DNA of 64,000 nucleotides from Cacajao melanocephalus (taxonomy: Eukaryota; Chordata; Mammalia; Primates; Pitheciidae), in assembly GCA_963573385.1 (NCBI GenBank), contig CAUYLG010051949.1, positions 1-64,000 on the forward strand, written 5' to 3'. Shown one piece after another: positions 34,684 to 51,890 of the stretch (its first letter is position 1; each line of letters starts with the position of its first letter). The notes below the pieces were generated by a model, which saw only the letters and a program-made list of their open reading frames with translations, was not told the origin of the DNA and did no database searches. Both the position numbers and the translations under genes were made by a program.

Positions 34684-34787
34684 AAGACACAAAATGGGTT
34701 AACGCCCTTTTTGGCCTTAGCCCACCCGCACCCAGGTGAATAAAAAAAAAAAAAAAAAAGAAAGAAAAAAAAAAAAGACACAAAATG
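34684..34787 (+). mobile_element. Short retroposed insert of unknown source with a 13-bp TSD
   Basis: A 44-bp body (ggttaacgccctttttggcc to cccaggtgaata) and a long A-rich tail (to 34774) lie between perfect copies of aagacacaaaatg (34684-34696 and 34775-34787). The layout is that of L1-mediated retroposition of a 5'-truncated RNA. The body is not Alu, L1 or any repeat that I recognise. It sits 39 bp from the donor of the exon at 34827. Confidence 0.85.
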
Positions 34788-34826
34788 TAGGTCAAGGTCA
34801 AAGAAAGTTTATTTCGGCTTACAAAC

Positions 34827-34955
34827 CTTTCGGTCTTTCCCCAAAAGCAATTTGGGATTATTTTCCTCCTTTTTTTTCTGCATTTCATCATAAATACTGT
34901 CATATTCATATACAGTAGAATCTTCTGCAAGGGCCTTCTGGATTTCCAGTTTGGT
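34827..34955 (-). CDS. NSRP1: NSRP1 coding exon (residues 58-100)
   Basis: This exon encodes TKLEIQKALAEDSTVYEYDS...PKLLLGKDRK, 43 whole codons, residues 58-100. The block VYEYDSIYDEMQ is the hallmark of the NSRP1/CCDC55 N-terminal domain conserved across eukaryotes. The - strand acceptor is attttttttttaaag beyond 34955. The donor is gtttgt at 34821-34826, a weaker donor than its neighbours. It is phase 0 at both ends, so skipping it would keep the reading frame. Confidence 0.97.
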
Positions 34956-35097
34956 CTTTAAAAAAAAAATTAAGTATGTTTCAAAAATATGAGCCAGCCA
35001 ATAGATACCACAAAGTCTATGTTTTTTGAGAATGGTTCATAAATTGAAAATATATCATAAAAATTACGATCACATTTTAGATAGGAAATATGAATGT

Positions 35098-35325
35098 AAA
35101 TTATGGAGCCAAGCAGCCTGGGTGTGAATCCTGGCTCTACACTTACTAATTACTCTAGGCAAGTTTGTTTATAATCTTTTTGTGCCTTAATTTTCCTCAT
35201 CTAGAAGAGAAAGAATAATGATTATATTTATATACTAAGCTGTTATAATTAAATGATTAAACTTACAACACTTAGAATAGACCCTGATAGAGAATAAGTA
35301 TTCAATAAACATCAACTATTATTAT
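35098..35325 (+). mobile_element. MIR SINE, sense, nearly complete
   Basis: gcctgggtgtgaatcctggc, ttaattttcctcatctagaa and aagtattcaataaacatcaa appear in sense MIR order. Confidence 0.75.
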
Positions 35326-35479
35326 CATCTATTCATTTGTATATAAATAGCAACATCAAAAGGTCAAAAGGTCAAGGTACCACAGACACACCTAACTCTG
35401 GTTTTAAAAGGCCTATATTATATATTAAACTTTCATTATCATTTTTAGAGTTGTCAGACATAAACTCTCTGCCTTTATC

Positions 35480-36110
<631 letters not shown>

Positions 36111-36447
36111 TTAAGTGATCAAAAATTATTCAAAAGAATCCATCTGATAGACTTGGGTTTTTACATACCAACATTTAAACTCTGAACAGTGCACATGCTA
36201 ACTGAAAAACTTCTTTTTCTAGAATATTGTTTAAAATATTAAGAAATTCATTATTTTCACTTCTCAACCTTTAGAAAAACAAAGATTCTCCTGCCCAGAG
36301 ATTATGAATTGGCACTCCTGCTCCCTCCCCAAAACCAGCCTGCATAACACAAAGAGGGAAACATGGAATCCAAGAAATAATCACCACTACAATAACAAAA
36401 AGCAAGGGAAAAGGGAGACTGAGGGCTGTTTTAAACTGTTTAAGCTA

Positions 36448-36487
36448 TGACTACAGGTGCGCACCACCATACCCGGCTAATTTTTAT
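36448..36487 (-). mobile_element. Orphan 40-bp Alu fragment
   Basis: gactacaggtgcgcaccacc continuing to cccggctaatttttat is an internal piece of a reversed Alu with no Alu sequence on either side. Confidence 0.75.
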
Positions 36488-36613
36488 ATCAATACAGAAC
36501 ATTTTCAAACACAGAGGAAATATTTATAAAAACTGACTGTAAACTAGACCATAAAGTAAACCTCTACAAGTTTTAAAGGCATGAAACAATACAGTGCAAT
36601 GTTTTCATATCCA

Positions 36614-36955
36614 AAGTAACCATGTTAGGGGCCAGGTGTGGTGGCTCACACCTGTAATCCCAGCACTTTGGGAGGCTGAGGCAGGCAGATCACCTGAGGT
36701 CAGAAGTTTGAGACCAGCCTGGCCAACATAGTGAAACCCTGTCTCGATTAAAAATATAAAAATTAGCTGGGCATGGTGGTATACTCCTGTAAACACAGCT
36801 AACAGGAGGTTGAGGCAGAAGAACTGCTTGAACTCAGGAGGCAGACGTTGCAGTGAGCCGAGATCAAGCTGTACTCCAGCCTAGGTGACAGAGTGAGACT
36901 CCATCTCAAAAACAAAACAAAGTACCCTCAAAAAATCAAAGTAATCATGTTAGGA
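36614..36955 (+). mobile_element. Alu element, sense, with a 17-bp TSD
   Basis: ggccaggtgtggtggctcac start and a tail of the AAAACAAAACAAAGT type. The duplication aaagtaaYcatgttagg is at about 36614-36630 and 36939-36955, differing at one base. Confidence 0.95.
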
Positions 36956-37860
36956 ATGAGTAACAAAAAGATAATCAAAAACCTCCATATGTTCAGAAAT
37001 GAGTAATACATGGGTCAAGCAAGTAATCATAATGCAAATCAGAAAACATTTTGCATGAGACCATCTGTAAGATCCAGCTACAGAAGTACTTAGAGAGAAA
37101 CATACAGCCTTAAATGCATATATTAGAAAAGAGAAAGAATAGAAAACAGAGAGCTGTGCACTCATCTCAAAAAGTTAGAAAAATAACAAAATAAACCCAA
37201 AGAAAATAGAATGAAGAAAACACTAATCCGTCAGGACAGAAAATAAACTAGAAAAAAGCAAAATGTATATAGTATTATATTAGCTCATTGTTATAAGGCT
37301 AGCCAAACCTTGGTATTATCAGACTTTTTCAATCTGGATAATTACAGTGAAAAGGAAAACTACCCTATTCTGTCAAATCTCATTTATGATGTAAAAATCC
37401 TCAATACTTAAAAACTCTTAAAAAACCTTTAGTAAGCCATATGCAACAATATATAAGAAGGATAACATTTTATGCTTATGTTAGGTTTATACCACTTCTG
37501 TGAAGTTATAATGATTGATTTTCTAAAGTTAAGCTGACCTAACATTACTGGTATAAAACTAACATGGTCATGAAGTAATATCCTTTTTGTATATAGCTCA
37601 CCATTTAAACAAATAAACAAAACCCTCAAACTAAGAAAAGAATTTCCTTAGATTAGCAACAAGAGACCTACAGAAAATGTTATATTTACTGATGACATAC
37701 TGAAAATTTTCCCAATGAAACAGGGAATACGACAATAACGTTGCCATCATCACTTCTGTACACTTGAGGTCCAGATAAAAGAAGAAAATAGTAGTTTAAA
37801 GTACCCCATTTTAAGGGTACTTTCTCTAAGATTTAGTAAATGCAATCAAGCTAGTATTCT
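36956..37860 (+). mobile_element. Old L1 ORF2 fragment, sense (limits vague)
   Basis: cttagagagaaacatacagc, cttaaatgcatatattagaa and agaaaagagaaagaatag follow the sense L1 ORF2 order; later parts are heavily decayed. No open frame remains. Confidence 0.5.
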
Positions 37861-38144
37861 TCATAGTAAAATGAATAGTTTCAATTAGTATGGATGAAGG
37901 CACTTGACAAGCTGAATCAACCAAGTGGGGAACAAAGGGAAGAGTATGAAATATAGGTGCAAGAAAAAAGCAGCAGAAGGCAGGTGAAAGGTATAAGAGT
38001 TGTAGCAGCATTTCCAATTTCCAAGCAAACTAGGAAAAAGTCTTACTAAACAGATAAAGTGGCTTTGAACAAGACAGAGTTAAGAATAAAATTAGATTTG
38101 GGACTCATGTGTTAAATGAAGAAGAAAAGGCAGCACAAAGATGT

Positions 38145-38290
38145 TACAATAACCCTGGAAAACAAGATACCTGTATTACCTTGGAAAAGTCACCTAACTC
38201 TCCAGAACTAAGTCTCCCATTTATACAATGAGGAAGTTGAACTTGATGGTTTTTCCAAAATTCTGGTTCAAAGCACTCCAGTATTTACGT
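38145..38290 (+). mobile_element. MIR SINE fragment, sense
   Basis: taccttggaaaagtcaccta, gtctcccatttatacaatga and gaagttgaacttgatgg fit a sense MIR. Confidence 0.6.
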
Positions 38291-38432
38291 TAAATAATCA
38301 CTGTTTTTTCACGTTCTGTGTGTATATTAAATCATTCTGAGGCTGCTGAGTTACACACTATATTTCACTATGAAACTATGACATTATCTTAAAATGACTA
38401 TATACTTCTGTGACAATTCCTCAGGGAGGGGG

Positions 38433-38675
38433 TAAAACACAGTGATTAAGAGCTTAGACTCTGAGATTTCACTGTCTAGTTTTGAACACAACCCTACAAT
38501 TTATTAACTATGTGATCTCATGAAAGTCACATAAATTCTTGCCTTCATTTCCTTAACTACAAAATAAGGATTATAAAAGCATGTATCTCATAGAATTATT
38601 CTAAGAATTAAAAAGTCATTCTTAAAACGTAATTGTCATAATGCCTGGCACACAGAAAGTGCTTAATAAACTTAT
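38433..38675 (+). mobile_element. MIR SINE, sense, nearly full length
   Basis: acagtgattaagagcttaga, aaagtcacataaattcttgc, catttccttaactacaaaat and tgcctggcacacagaaagtg appear in order over about 240 bp. Confidence 0.85.
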
Positions 38676-38894
38676 CTTTATGCAGGTTTCCAGTTAGACA
38701 AAAAGGAAATATTGGACCAAAATGGTAAAGCTAATGTGAAGGATAAATAATTTAAAATGAAAAAGAAAGGGACCTTGTTATTGTTTGATTTCATTACTTT
38801 CTACAGCAGAAAATCTAAGATACACTAGTGGAGAAGCAGAAAAATTAGTAAACCTCCAGGCCTACTTCAATAATTAGTAGTATTATCATAAGGA

Positions 38895-39020
38895 GCACTT
38901 TAGCCTTTTTGAGTTTCAGATTTCTTAATTAGGACTATGGGCAAATTTATGAGAATTGTAAAAGATAAATGTATGTAAAAAGTACTTGGAAACACTAAGG
39001 TACTAGCACGTCTATTAAAA
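38895..39020 (+). mobile_element. MIR SINE fragment, sense
   Basis: tgagtttcagatttcttaat and taaatgtatgtaaaaagtac resemble the 3' half of a sense MIR, third in a row within 900 bp. Confidence 0.5.
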
Positions 39021-39026
39021 TTATCA

Positions 39027-39436
<410 letters not shown>

Positions 39437-39645
39437 TTAATAATAAATAAGTCAAACAATCCATTATTAGACTAATCTATAAGTAGAACTAGTTTACTCT
39501 ATAGCACAGCAATGAGAAGCTAAGTCTTCATTGTGTTTTTCCTTAAATCTACTGTTTTAGTCTCAGCACTTAGATACCAAAACTGATACTTAAAAATGAG
39601 TCAAAATGCTTCACTCAGTGCGCTTATCCCAGTCTTCTACCTTAC

Positions 39646-39702
39646 CTGTTTCATGGCCTGCTTCTTAGCAGCTTCCCTCTGAAGGCTTTCACTCACGGAG
39701 GT
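39646..39702 (-). CDS. NSRP1: NSRP1 coding exon (residues 39-57)
   Basis: A small 57-bp exon encoding TSVSESLQREAAKKQAMKQ, residues 39-57, phase 0 at both ends. It lies between the acidic N-terminal segment (in an exon beyond this window) and the YEYDSIYDEMQ block, and starts the long helical charged region. The - strand acceptor is tctgttttatag beyond 39702 and the donor is gtaagg at 39640-39645. It is too short to stand out as an ORF and was found by matching the protein order and splice sites. Upstream exons encoding residues 1-38 were searched for and are not in the window. Confidence 0.96.
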
Positions 39703-39763
39703 CTATAAAACAGAAATATATTGGCACTTTTTAAACTTTAAGTTTAAAATTTCTTTTCCAATA

Positions 39764-39977
39764 CAAGTTGAATGTCACTTATCTAAAACATGTTGGACCA
39801 GAAGTGTTTTGGATTTCCGATTTTTAAAATACTTATTAGTTCAGCATCCCAAATCTGAAAATCTGGTGTCTGAAATGTTCCAGTGAGCAATCCCTTTGAG
39901 CGTCACATTAATGCTCAAAAAGTTTTATATTTAGAGCATTTAGGATTTTAGATTTTCAGATTTGGTTACTTAACCTG
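39764..39977 (+). mobile_element. MER44-type (Tigger7-derived) MITE
   Basis: Starts caagttgaatgtcacttatc and ends ggttacttaacctg, with TA on both sides (39762-39763, 39978-39979). Inner motifs gaccagaagtgttttggatt and gcatttaggattttagattt match MER44. The middle is deleted relative to a full copy. Confidence 0.8.
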
Positions 39978-40230
39978 TATTCTGGTTCGCAATGGTGCCT
40001 TACTTATAGTTAAAAGGATAAGAATACAAATTAACATTTTCAGAGTTTTTTTTCCCCCTAAACTTTAGGAAATAAATAAATTTACATTGTAAATCCTCAG
40101 AATAGATTATAAAGTGTCAGAAAAAACAGAATGGTATAGGAAAAAAATGAGGAAACATGAATTTTTAGTCCTAACTTCACTACTGTCACCCAATCTTCAT
40201 GGATTTCAATTTGCTTCATGTGAACATGTG

Positions 40231-40233
<3 letters not shown>

Positions 40234-40271
<38 letters not shown>
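40234..40271. repeat. (GT)19 microsatellite
   Basis: Uninterrupted GT repeat about 530 bp upstream of the NSRP1 exon at 39646-39702 (in the gene's own direction), likely polymorphic. Confidence 0.95.
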
Positions 40272-40273
<2 letters not shown>

Positions 40274-40435
40274 AATGGGGAAAGACTGGACTACATAATA
40301 CTTTAGGTACCTTCTAACACTAAAATGGTATGATTCCCAGCTTACAAAAAGCAAATTATTTTAATATTCACCACTCAATATAGTATACCAAGCTCTCTGT
40401 TTATGCTTAAGGCTTAGGGACAGCAGTAACTACCC

Positions 40436-41050
40436 ATGGCTATAATCATTCAAAAACTATGTACCGAAAAGCCTTCCATACCAGCCATGTTCTAGGTCCT
40501 GAGGATAGTGAAAACCAAGAACAGTCCTAGGACAGAGACTGAAACAAGATCTTGTTTCAGATAAATGGTCTCAAAGGGAAGACAAAGAGATACATGGCCG
40601 GGCGCGGTGGCTCATGCCTGTAATACCAGCACTTTGGGAGGCTGAGGCAGGCGGATCACTTGAGGCCAGGAGTTTGAGACCAGCTTGGCCAACAAGGTGA
40701 AACTCCGTCTCTACTAAAAATACAAAAATGAGCTGGGAGTGTTGGCGCACACTTGCAATCCCAGCTACTTGGGAGGCTGAGACATGAGAATCACTTGAAC
40801 CTGGGAGGCAGATGTTGGAGTAAGCCCAGACTGTGCCACTCCACTCCAGCCTGGGCAACAGAACCACACTCTGTCTCCAACAACAACAACAAAAGAGACA
40901 ATTACAATATAAATGTGATAAGCAACATAATAATGGAATAAACAAACGGCTGTGGGAGCCCAGAGCAGAGAAGGCAACTAATGTATGAGGAATCAGGAAT
41001 GTCTTCCCAAAAGAGATATGACATTAGACCAGAATCAAAGAGAATAAAAA
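40436..41050 (-). mobile_element. L2 fragment, antisense, split by an Alu
   Basis: tatgtaccgaaaagccttcc, gccatgttctaggtcctgag and aagaacagtcctaggacag on the left; gaggaatcaggaatgtcttc and agacattagaccagaatc-type sequence on the right of the Alu. Limits approximate. Confidence 0.5.
40596..40895 (+). mobile_element. Alu element, sense
   Basis: ggccgggcgcggtggctcat start, close to the Alu consensus, with an (AAC)n tail. Confidence 0.95.
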
Positions 41051-41054
41051 TTTT

Positions 41055-41413
<359 letters not shown>

Positions 41414-41474
41414 TTACAAACAGCTAAGAAAAAAATACTTAAGAAAAATGTTTCCTTAAAAGTGCATTAGGCTT

Positions 41475-42415
41475 TAATCATCAGAGAAATGCAAATCAGA
41501 ACCACTATGAGGTACCAACTCACACCTGTTAGAATGGCTATAAAAAAGTAAAAAAATAGCAAAGGTTAACAAGGGTGTTAGAAAAGGGAATTCTTGTATA
41601 CTGCTGGTGCAGACGTAGACTGGTACGGTCATTGTGGAAAAGAGTATGGAGGTTTATAAACAAATTAAAAATAGAACTACCATACAGGCTAGCAATTCCT
41701 CTTGGCATATAGTCAAAGGAAATGAAGTCACCACCTGGTAAAGGTATCTTTATTCTCATGTTCATTGCAGCATTATTCGCAATAGCCAGATACGGAAACA
41801 ACCTAAGTATTCATTGACGAATGGATAAAGAAATTGTGGTACGTATCTATGATAGAGTATTATTCAGTCTTTAAAAAGGAGATCCTGCCATTTGCCACAA
41901 CATGAATGAACCTGGAGGACACTGTGCTATGTGATAAGCCAGACACAGAAAGAAAAATAGTTTATGACATCACTTCTAAGTGTAATCTCTCTCAGAGATA
42001 AAGAACTTACAAACAGTGGTTAACAGGGGTAGGGTGGGAGGAAATGGAGAAAGATGGGTCAGAGGATACAAAGTAGCAGATATGTAAGATGAACAAGTCT
42101 AGAGATCTAAGGTACCACATGAGGACAACAGGCAATAAAATTGTACTGTATATGGTATTCATGCTAAATGAGTAAATTGTAGCTGCTCTTGCCACAGAAA
42201 TAAAAGAAAGTATGTAAGATAATGGATATGTTAATTTGTAGTAATCTTTTTACCATCTATAGGTATCCCATAACATCATATTATACATCTTAAATATGCA
42301 CAATAACATTTTTTTTTAAAAAGTATCAGGATTTGCAAATATACTGACACCGAACTGTATAAAAGGGTGAATTTTATGCTATGCAAATTACATCTTTTTA
42401 AAAAGCCAAAATAAA
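41475..42415 (+). mobile_element. L1 3' end, sense
   Basis: atcatcagagaaatgcaaat, gaaccactatgaggtaccaa, cattattcgcaatagccaga, tgtgataagccagacacaga and a decayed 3' UTR. About 900 bp of a 5'-truncated L1M-type copy; no open frame. Confidence 0.8.
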
Positions 42416-43122
<707 letters not shown>

Positions 43123-44003
43123 TAATTAGTATGACTGAAAAATATTTTTCTTGATCACCGGGTTAATGTCTTCAAGATTGACTGAGAAGAATATATCTCC
43201 GAATGTTGGATGTTTTCCTTTTTTATTCGCTTTTATTATTTTTTCCTATCTCCTTCAGTCTGTCACCTTCAGGCTGTCAGTTTACCTGCTGCCTTTCAAA
43301 CTGGATGTTTCAATCTAAATGATTTAACTTGGTTGTTATGGAGGATACTCAGAGAAACAAAATAATTTTTAAAAAGAAAACTTCAGAAAGAAAAACACAA
43401 GGCTAAAACATTTTAGACTTTGATAAAGTATAGAATAAGTAGACTGGGGAAGGCCTTTCCACTGTAAACTACATCTATTCTGAGACACCTCAAAAGATTT
43501 TGTTTCTATGTTTATAGCTGTTTAGAAGAATGAAGTATGACCATTGAAAAAACAAGCTATTACTATTTACACAGAAAGGTAACATAATAGAAGGAGTGTA
43601 GTAGTTTTACATATTTTATTCACAAACTTATATCCCTAGAATTCAACAGCATTAGTGGATAACTCTGAACCTAAGCTGAAAAAAGGAAGGACTGATGATT
43701 TCCTTTTGAAGCTCACTGATTCTAAATTTTCTAAATAAAGGTACTTTAACAATGACTACTAAGGATGGTGATCAAAATGGCAACAACCTGATTAACAAAT
43801 TCAAAAAGTTAAAAGACTAGCAGTAAAACTTTTACTTTTTTCTATAATAGTAAAGCGAGACTGTCTCAAAAAAGAAAAAAAAATAGTAACCCTATATAAA
43901 AATAAATATATGACTTTTACCTTCTATATAACATAAAAAACTCACCTAGATTCAGATTAGACAGAAAAATAACTAGTACAATTAAAAGTAGAATCAGTAA
44001 GAT
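43123..44003. other. NSRP1 intron sequence with a micro-insert
   Basis: About 880 bp, AT-rich, mostly unrecognised. It contains the tiny Alu-tail insert listed at 43846-43889. Confidence 0.5.
43846..43889 (+). mobile_element. 28-bp Alu tail insertion with TSD
   Basis: agcgagactgtctcaaaaaa plus the rest of an A-rich tail (43854-43881) lies between two copies of aatagtaa (43846-43853 and 43882-43889). An extremely 5'-truncated Alu. Confidence 0.8.
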
Positions 44004-44225
44004 CTTTTTTTTGAGATGGAGTTTCGCTCTGTTGCCTAGGATGGAGTGCAGTGATGTGATCTCGGCTCACTGCAACCTCTGTCTCAATCAATTAATTGAT
44101 TTTTTTGTAGAGACAGGGTCTTACTTTGTTGCCCAGGCTGGTCACAAACCCCTGGGCTCAAGCAATCCTCCCGCTTTTGCCTCCTAAAATGCTGAGATTA
44201 TAGGCATAAGCCACCATGCTCAGCC
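44004..44225 (-). mobile_element. Alu element, reverse on + strand, internally deleted
   Basis: GAGATGGAGTTTCGCTCTGT start; after caacctctgtctcaatc the sequence jumps to the TTTTTTTGTAGAGACAGGG linker, so about 70 bases are missing. Confidence 0.92.
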
Positions 44226-44459
44226 AATGGTGAGCTAAAATCATTAAGTTTTAAATTTAGGGAGACAAAATTTACTCCCTATAAGGGCCTTTATCTCAAA
44301 GGAAAAAAAAATCAACCTATAAACAAACAGGTTCAAATGCAGACATTAGAACTGTTCTAAAAGTACAAAAAACACACTAATATTTCAACATAGGTTCTCT
44401 ATCAAAATCTCAGGAAAATACCTTTCCAAAAAACCTGACGTAGCAGCTCCTTGCAAATG

Positions 44460-44560
44460 TTTTAACTTAATTCAGTAAACATGCTGAGAGTCTAATATGT
44501 CTACAGCACTTAGACTAGGTGCTACAAAAAGTTTATAATCTAGTGGGAAGAAGCCATATT
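44460..44560 (-). mobile_element. L2/MIR3-like fragment, antisense
   Basis: taattcagtaaacatgctga, cagcacttagactaggtgct and ttataatctagtgggaaga follow the antisense 3' end of L2. Confidence 0.5.
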
Positions 44561-44689
44561 TGGCCAACATTTAAATTTCTGTCTAAGAGTTAGTAGGTTC
44601 CAGTTAGCTTTCATTATAAATGAGAAAGGAACTCACAAAAAAAGGGAAGAAAGTGGCTGGTCTATTTTACATACACAAATAACATATAA

Positions 44690-44735
44690 CAATACTACAC
44701 ATACACGCGCATGCACGCACACACACATACACATT
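44690..44735. repeat. Imperfect CA-rich microsatellite
   Basis: acacatacacgcgcatgcac followed by gcacacacacatacaca. Confidence 0.85.
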
Positions 44736-45052
44736 ATAAGGGTTAAAGATGTGGTCATCAAGTATAGGTACCATGAACTGCAGAATTACGAGAAACACTA
44801 CAACTAGGTTTTCTTAGTTTTTCTCCCTCCATTGTTCTGTGTAGAGAATAAAAATTATTTAATCAATCTAACATTTGCCTCATTTTGAATTGCAGTCAGA
44901 TATGACCTAAAAGGGAGACTTACAAAAGAATCAAAAAACCTTTACAGTTAGTTCAGATAAATCAAAGAGAAAATACATGACTGTGTACCTTTGTTGCGTC
45001 ACTATAAAAGTTTATTCTCCTGGGTGGTCATAACTATCAGAAAAGAATTAGG

Positions 45053-45478
45053 GCTGGGCATGGTGGCTCATGCCTGTGATCCTAGCACTTTGGGAGGCCA
45101 AGGCAGGCAGATCACTTGAGGTCAGGAGTTTGAGACCAGCCTGCCAACATGGTGAAGCTCCATCTCTACTAAAAATAAAAAAAAAAAATTAAAAAAAAAA
45201 AAGTGCCAGGTATGGTGGCACGTGCCTGAAATCCCAGTAATCCCAGAACTCTAGGAGGCCGAGGTGGGTGGATCACTTGAGCTCAGGAGTTTGAGACCAG
45301 CCTAGCCAACATGGTGAAATCCTGTCTTTACTAAAAATATTAAAAAAAAATTAGCCGGGCATGGTGGCACATGCCTGTAATCCCTGCTACTCAGGAGGCT
45401 GAGGCAAGAGAATCACCTGAACCCGAGAAGTGCGGGTTGCAATGAGGTGAGACTGTGCCACTGCACTCCAGTTTGTAG
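45053..45478 (+). mobile_element. Composite Alu with an extra arm
   Basis: Order: left arm (gggctgggcatggtggctca), A-rich linker, start of a right arm (gccaggtatggtggcacgtg), then a second left-arm body (aatcccagaactctaggagg), then a complete right arm ending cactgcactccagtttg. Total about 425 bp versus about 300 for a normal Alu. No clear A tail. Confidence 0.85.
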
Positions 45479-45583
45479 ATCCCAGAAAATATGAAAATTT
45501 AAAGGGTTCTGAATTTTTTCCTTTTGCAGAAATAATCTATTATTCTATAACTTATAAAGCACAATGGGACATATGACCTTCTT

Positions 45584-45878
45584 TCTTTTTTCTTTTTAAA
45601 CAGAGTCTTGCTCTGCCACCCAGGCTGGAGCGCAGTGGTGTGACCTCGACTCACTGCAACCTCCATCTTCCAGACTCAAGCAATTTGCCTGTCTCAACCT
45701 CCTGAGTAGCTAGGATTACAGGGGTGCACCACCATGCCCGGGTTATTTTTGTATTTTTAGTAGAGATGGGGTTTCACCATGTTGGCCAGACCGGTCTCGA
45801 ACTCCTGACCTAGTGATCCACCCACCTTGGCCTCCCAAAGTGCTGGGATTACAGGCGTGAGCCACTACACTCAGCAAG
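45584..45878 (-). mobile_element. Alu element, reverse on + strand
   Basis: aaacagagtcttgctctgcc start, ends gtgagccactacactcagca. The flanks ccttctttct / cctctttctt resemble a duplication. Confidence 0.93.
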
Positions 45879-46900
45879 CCTCTTTCTTAAATAAAAGTTG
45901 TACCTACCCAATTATCCAAAATAGCTCTTAGCTAAACAAAAAGAGTTCAAGAACTAATCCTTTCTTCAAATGGCTCACAGCTAAAATTTTCTGTTGTGCT
46001 CTAAGAACTTCCTATTCTTTTTTTTCTTTTTTAAATTTAGCAACAGATAATTTATTAAAGGTCTTACAACTCAGCAGTCTCTATTAGGGGCCTTATTTGT
46101 CCACATTCACACAACTCTTGTAAGTATGAAGCTTAAGAGCTGTGATGAGTATCTAAGATTTTCATTATATAAGCTCAGACCTAAGACAAACACTACAACA
46201 GAAAAAAAATAGACATGGCTATGAAGAGAAAATTTAGAAAAGAGAAAATATACATGGCTCTTAACTATATTAAAAATGTTGTCTTAGCAATCACTAAAGA
46301 GATGAAAATAAAAACATTAACTTTTATCACCTATCATGTTAGTAAAGATTTTTTAAATGATATAGTAATATCATTTTACTGCCAAGATACTGGCAAGCAA
46401 AGATATACTTTTACAACATAAAAATGTGACAGAGAAAATGTTACAGAGAGATCATTTCATCCATAGCAGTGTTTTTAGAATGGTTCTAAATAGGAAAAGA
46501 AAAATTATACTTCCTATCTACAAAGATCTGAACATACCATTTTTGACAAGTCTTATTTCAATACTTCACCACTGATGTCTCAAATCCCATACACAGGACA
46601 AGATCCTCAAAATCTAACCATCTTACAATACTGTATCTCATTATAAAAGGAAAATTTTGTTTTCCACATTTTTAATATTCAAACATTTAGGTTTTGAAGA
46701 ATATGCAAATAAACTAACAATGTGTTATCTGAAACAATTCCATAGGAAAGCAACAGGGTAACAATTTTCCCCAAATATGCAACAGAATATATTATAAAGC
46801 CACAGAAATTAAAACAGTATATATAATAGTAGTACTAATACAGTACAAAGCGGATCCATAGACCAGAGACAAAAATGGACACAAGCATATACAGAAAACT
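45879..46900. other. NSRP1 intron sequence, AT-rich
   Basis: About 1 kb with no gene. Decayed L1-like text may start within it. A 68-codon ORF at 46215-46421 resembles diverged L1 reading and is not a gene. Confidence 0.4.
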
Positions 46901-47240
46901 AGCATAAGAAAGAAGTGACATTTCTAATAATTAGAAAAATGACTATTTAAACAGACACCTTAAGCCACCCAGCCATTCCATACATAGGTATTTACCTAAG
47001 ATAAATGAAAGCATATGCCCACATAAAGAATTGTATACAAATGTTAAACCAGTTCACCTGTAATAGGTAAAACCAAGAAACATACATACTTTGTACAAGC
47101 GGGTTATCTCTTTCTTTCAGCATATTTTGAGATTAATTCACATCGTGTATCAAGTCTGTTCTTTCTTGCCAAGTAGTGTTCCCACTGTATAAACATGGCA
47201 CAATTTGTTTATCCATTCACCTGTTCATGGTCTTCTCAAA
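46901..47240. mobile_element. Two L1 3' fragments in opposite orientation
   Basis: 46930-47090 in sense (ccacccagccattccataca, gataaatgaaagcatatgcc). 47095-47240 in antisense (cacaatttgtttatccattc, acctgttcatgg). Both are old L1. Confidence 0.6.
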
Positions 47241-47391
47241 GTAAGGCTTTTATTCCTGCTTATGCAATGAGAAAAGGCCCTAATCCTAACAAAGCCCCTT
47301 AGTACCTTCTGAAATTTTAGCTTCTCAGAACTGAAAATATTTTAGTTTTAGCTTGAATTATCTATAAATTCATTTTCATAATGTATAATAA

Positions 47392-47492
47392 ATCTCCTTG
47401 AGAGCACAGATCTGTCTTATTCAGTCTTCTACTTATTACCAGTAGTATCCAATACAGTGTCTTATACACATCAGATGCTCAATAATTATGGT
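47392..47492 (+). mobile_element. L2 3' end, sense
   Basis: aatctccttgagagcacaga, gtatccaatacagtgtctta and cagatgctcaataattatgg reproduce the conserved 3' end of LINE-2. Confidence 0.75.
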
Positions 47493-47589
47493 TAAAGTGT
47501 TTAACAAGAAAACCATTTAAAAAAATTATGTTTTTAGACCAACCAAAAACTCACAGTAAGAAATGAAAAGAGACATTACAACTGATACT

Positions 47590-51890
<4,301 letters not shown>

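Noticed and set aside
40231..40275. GT repeat or A/T tracts as a CRISPR-like or phage-type array
   Set aside because: Simple microsatellites in a vertebrate intron; no spaced direct repeats with unique spacers exist in the window.
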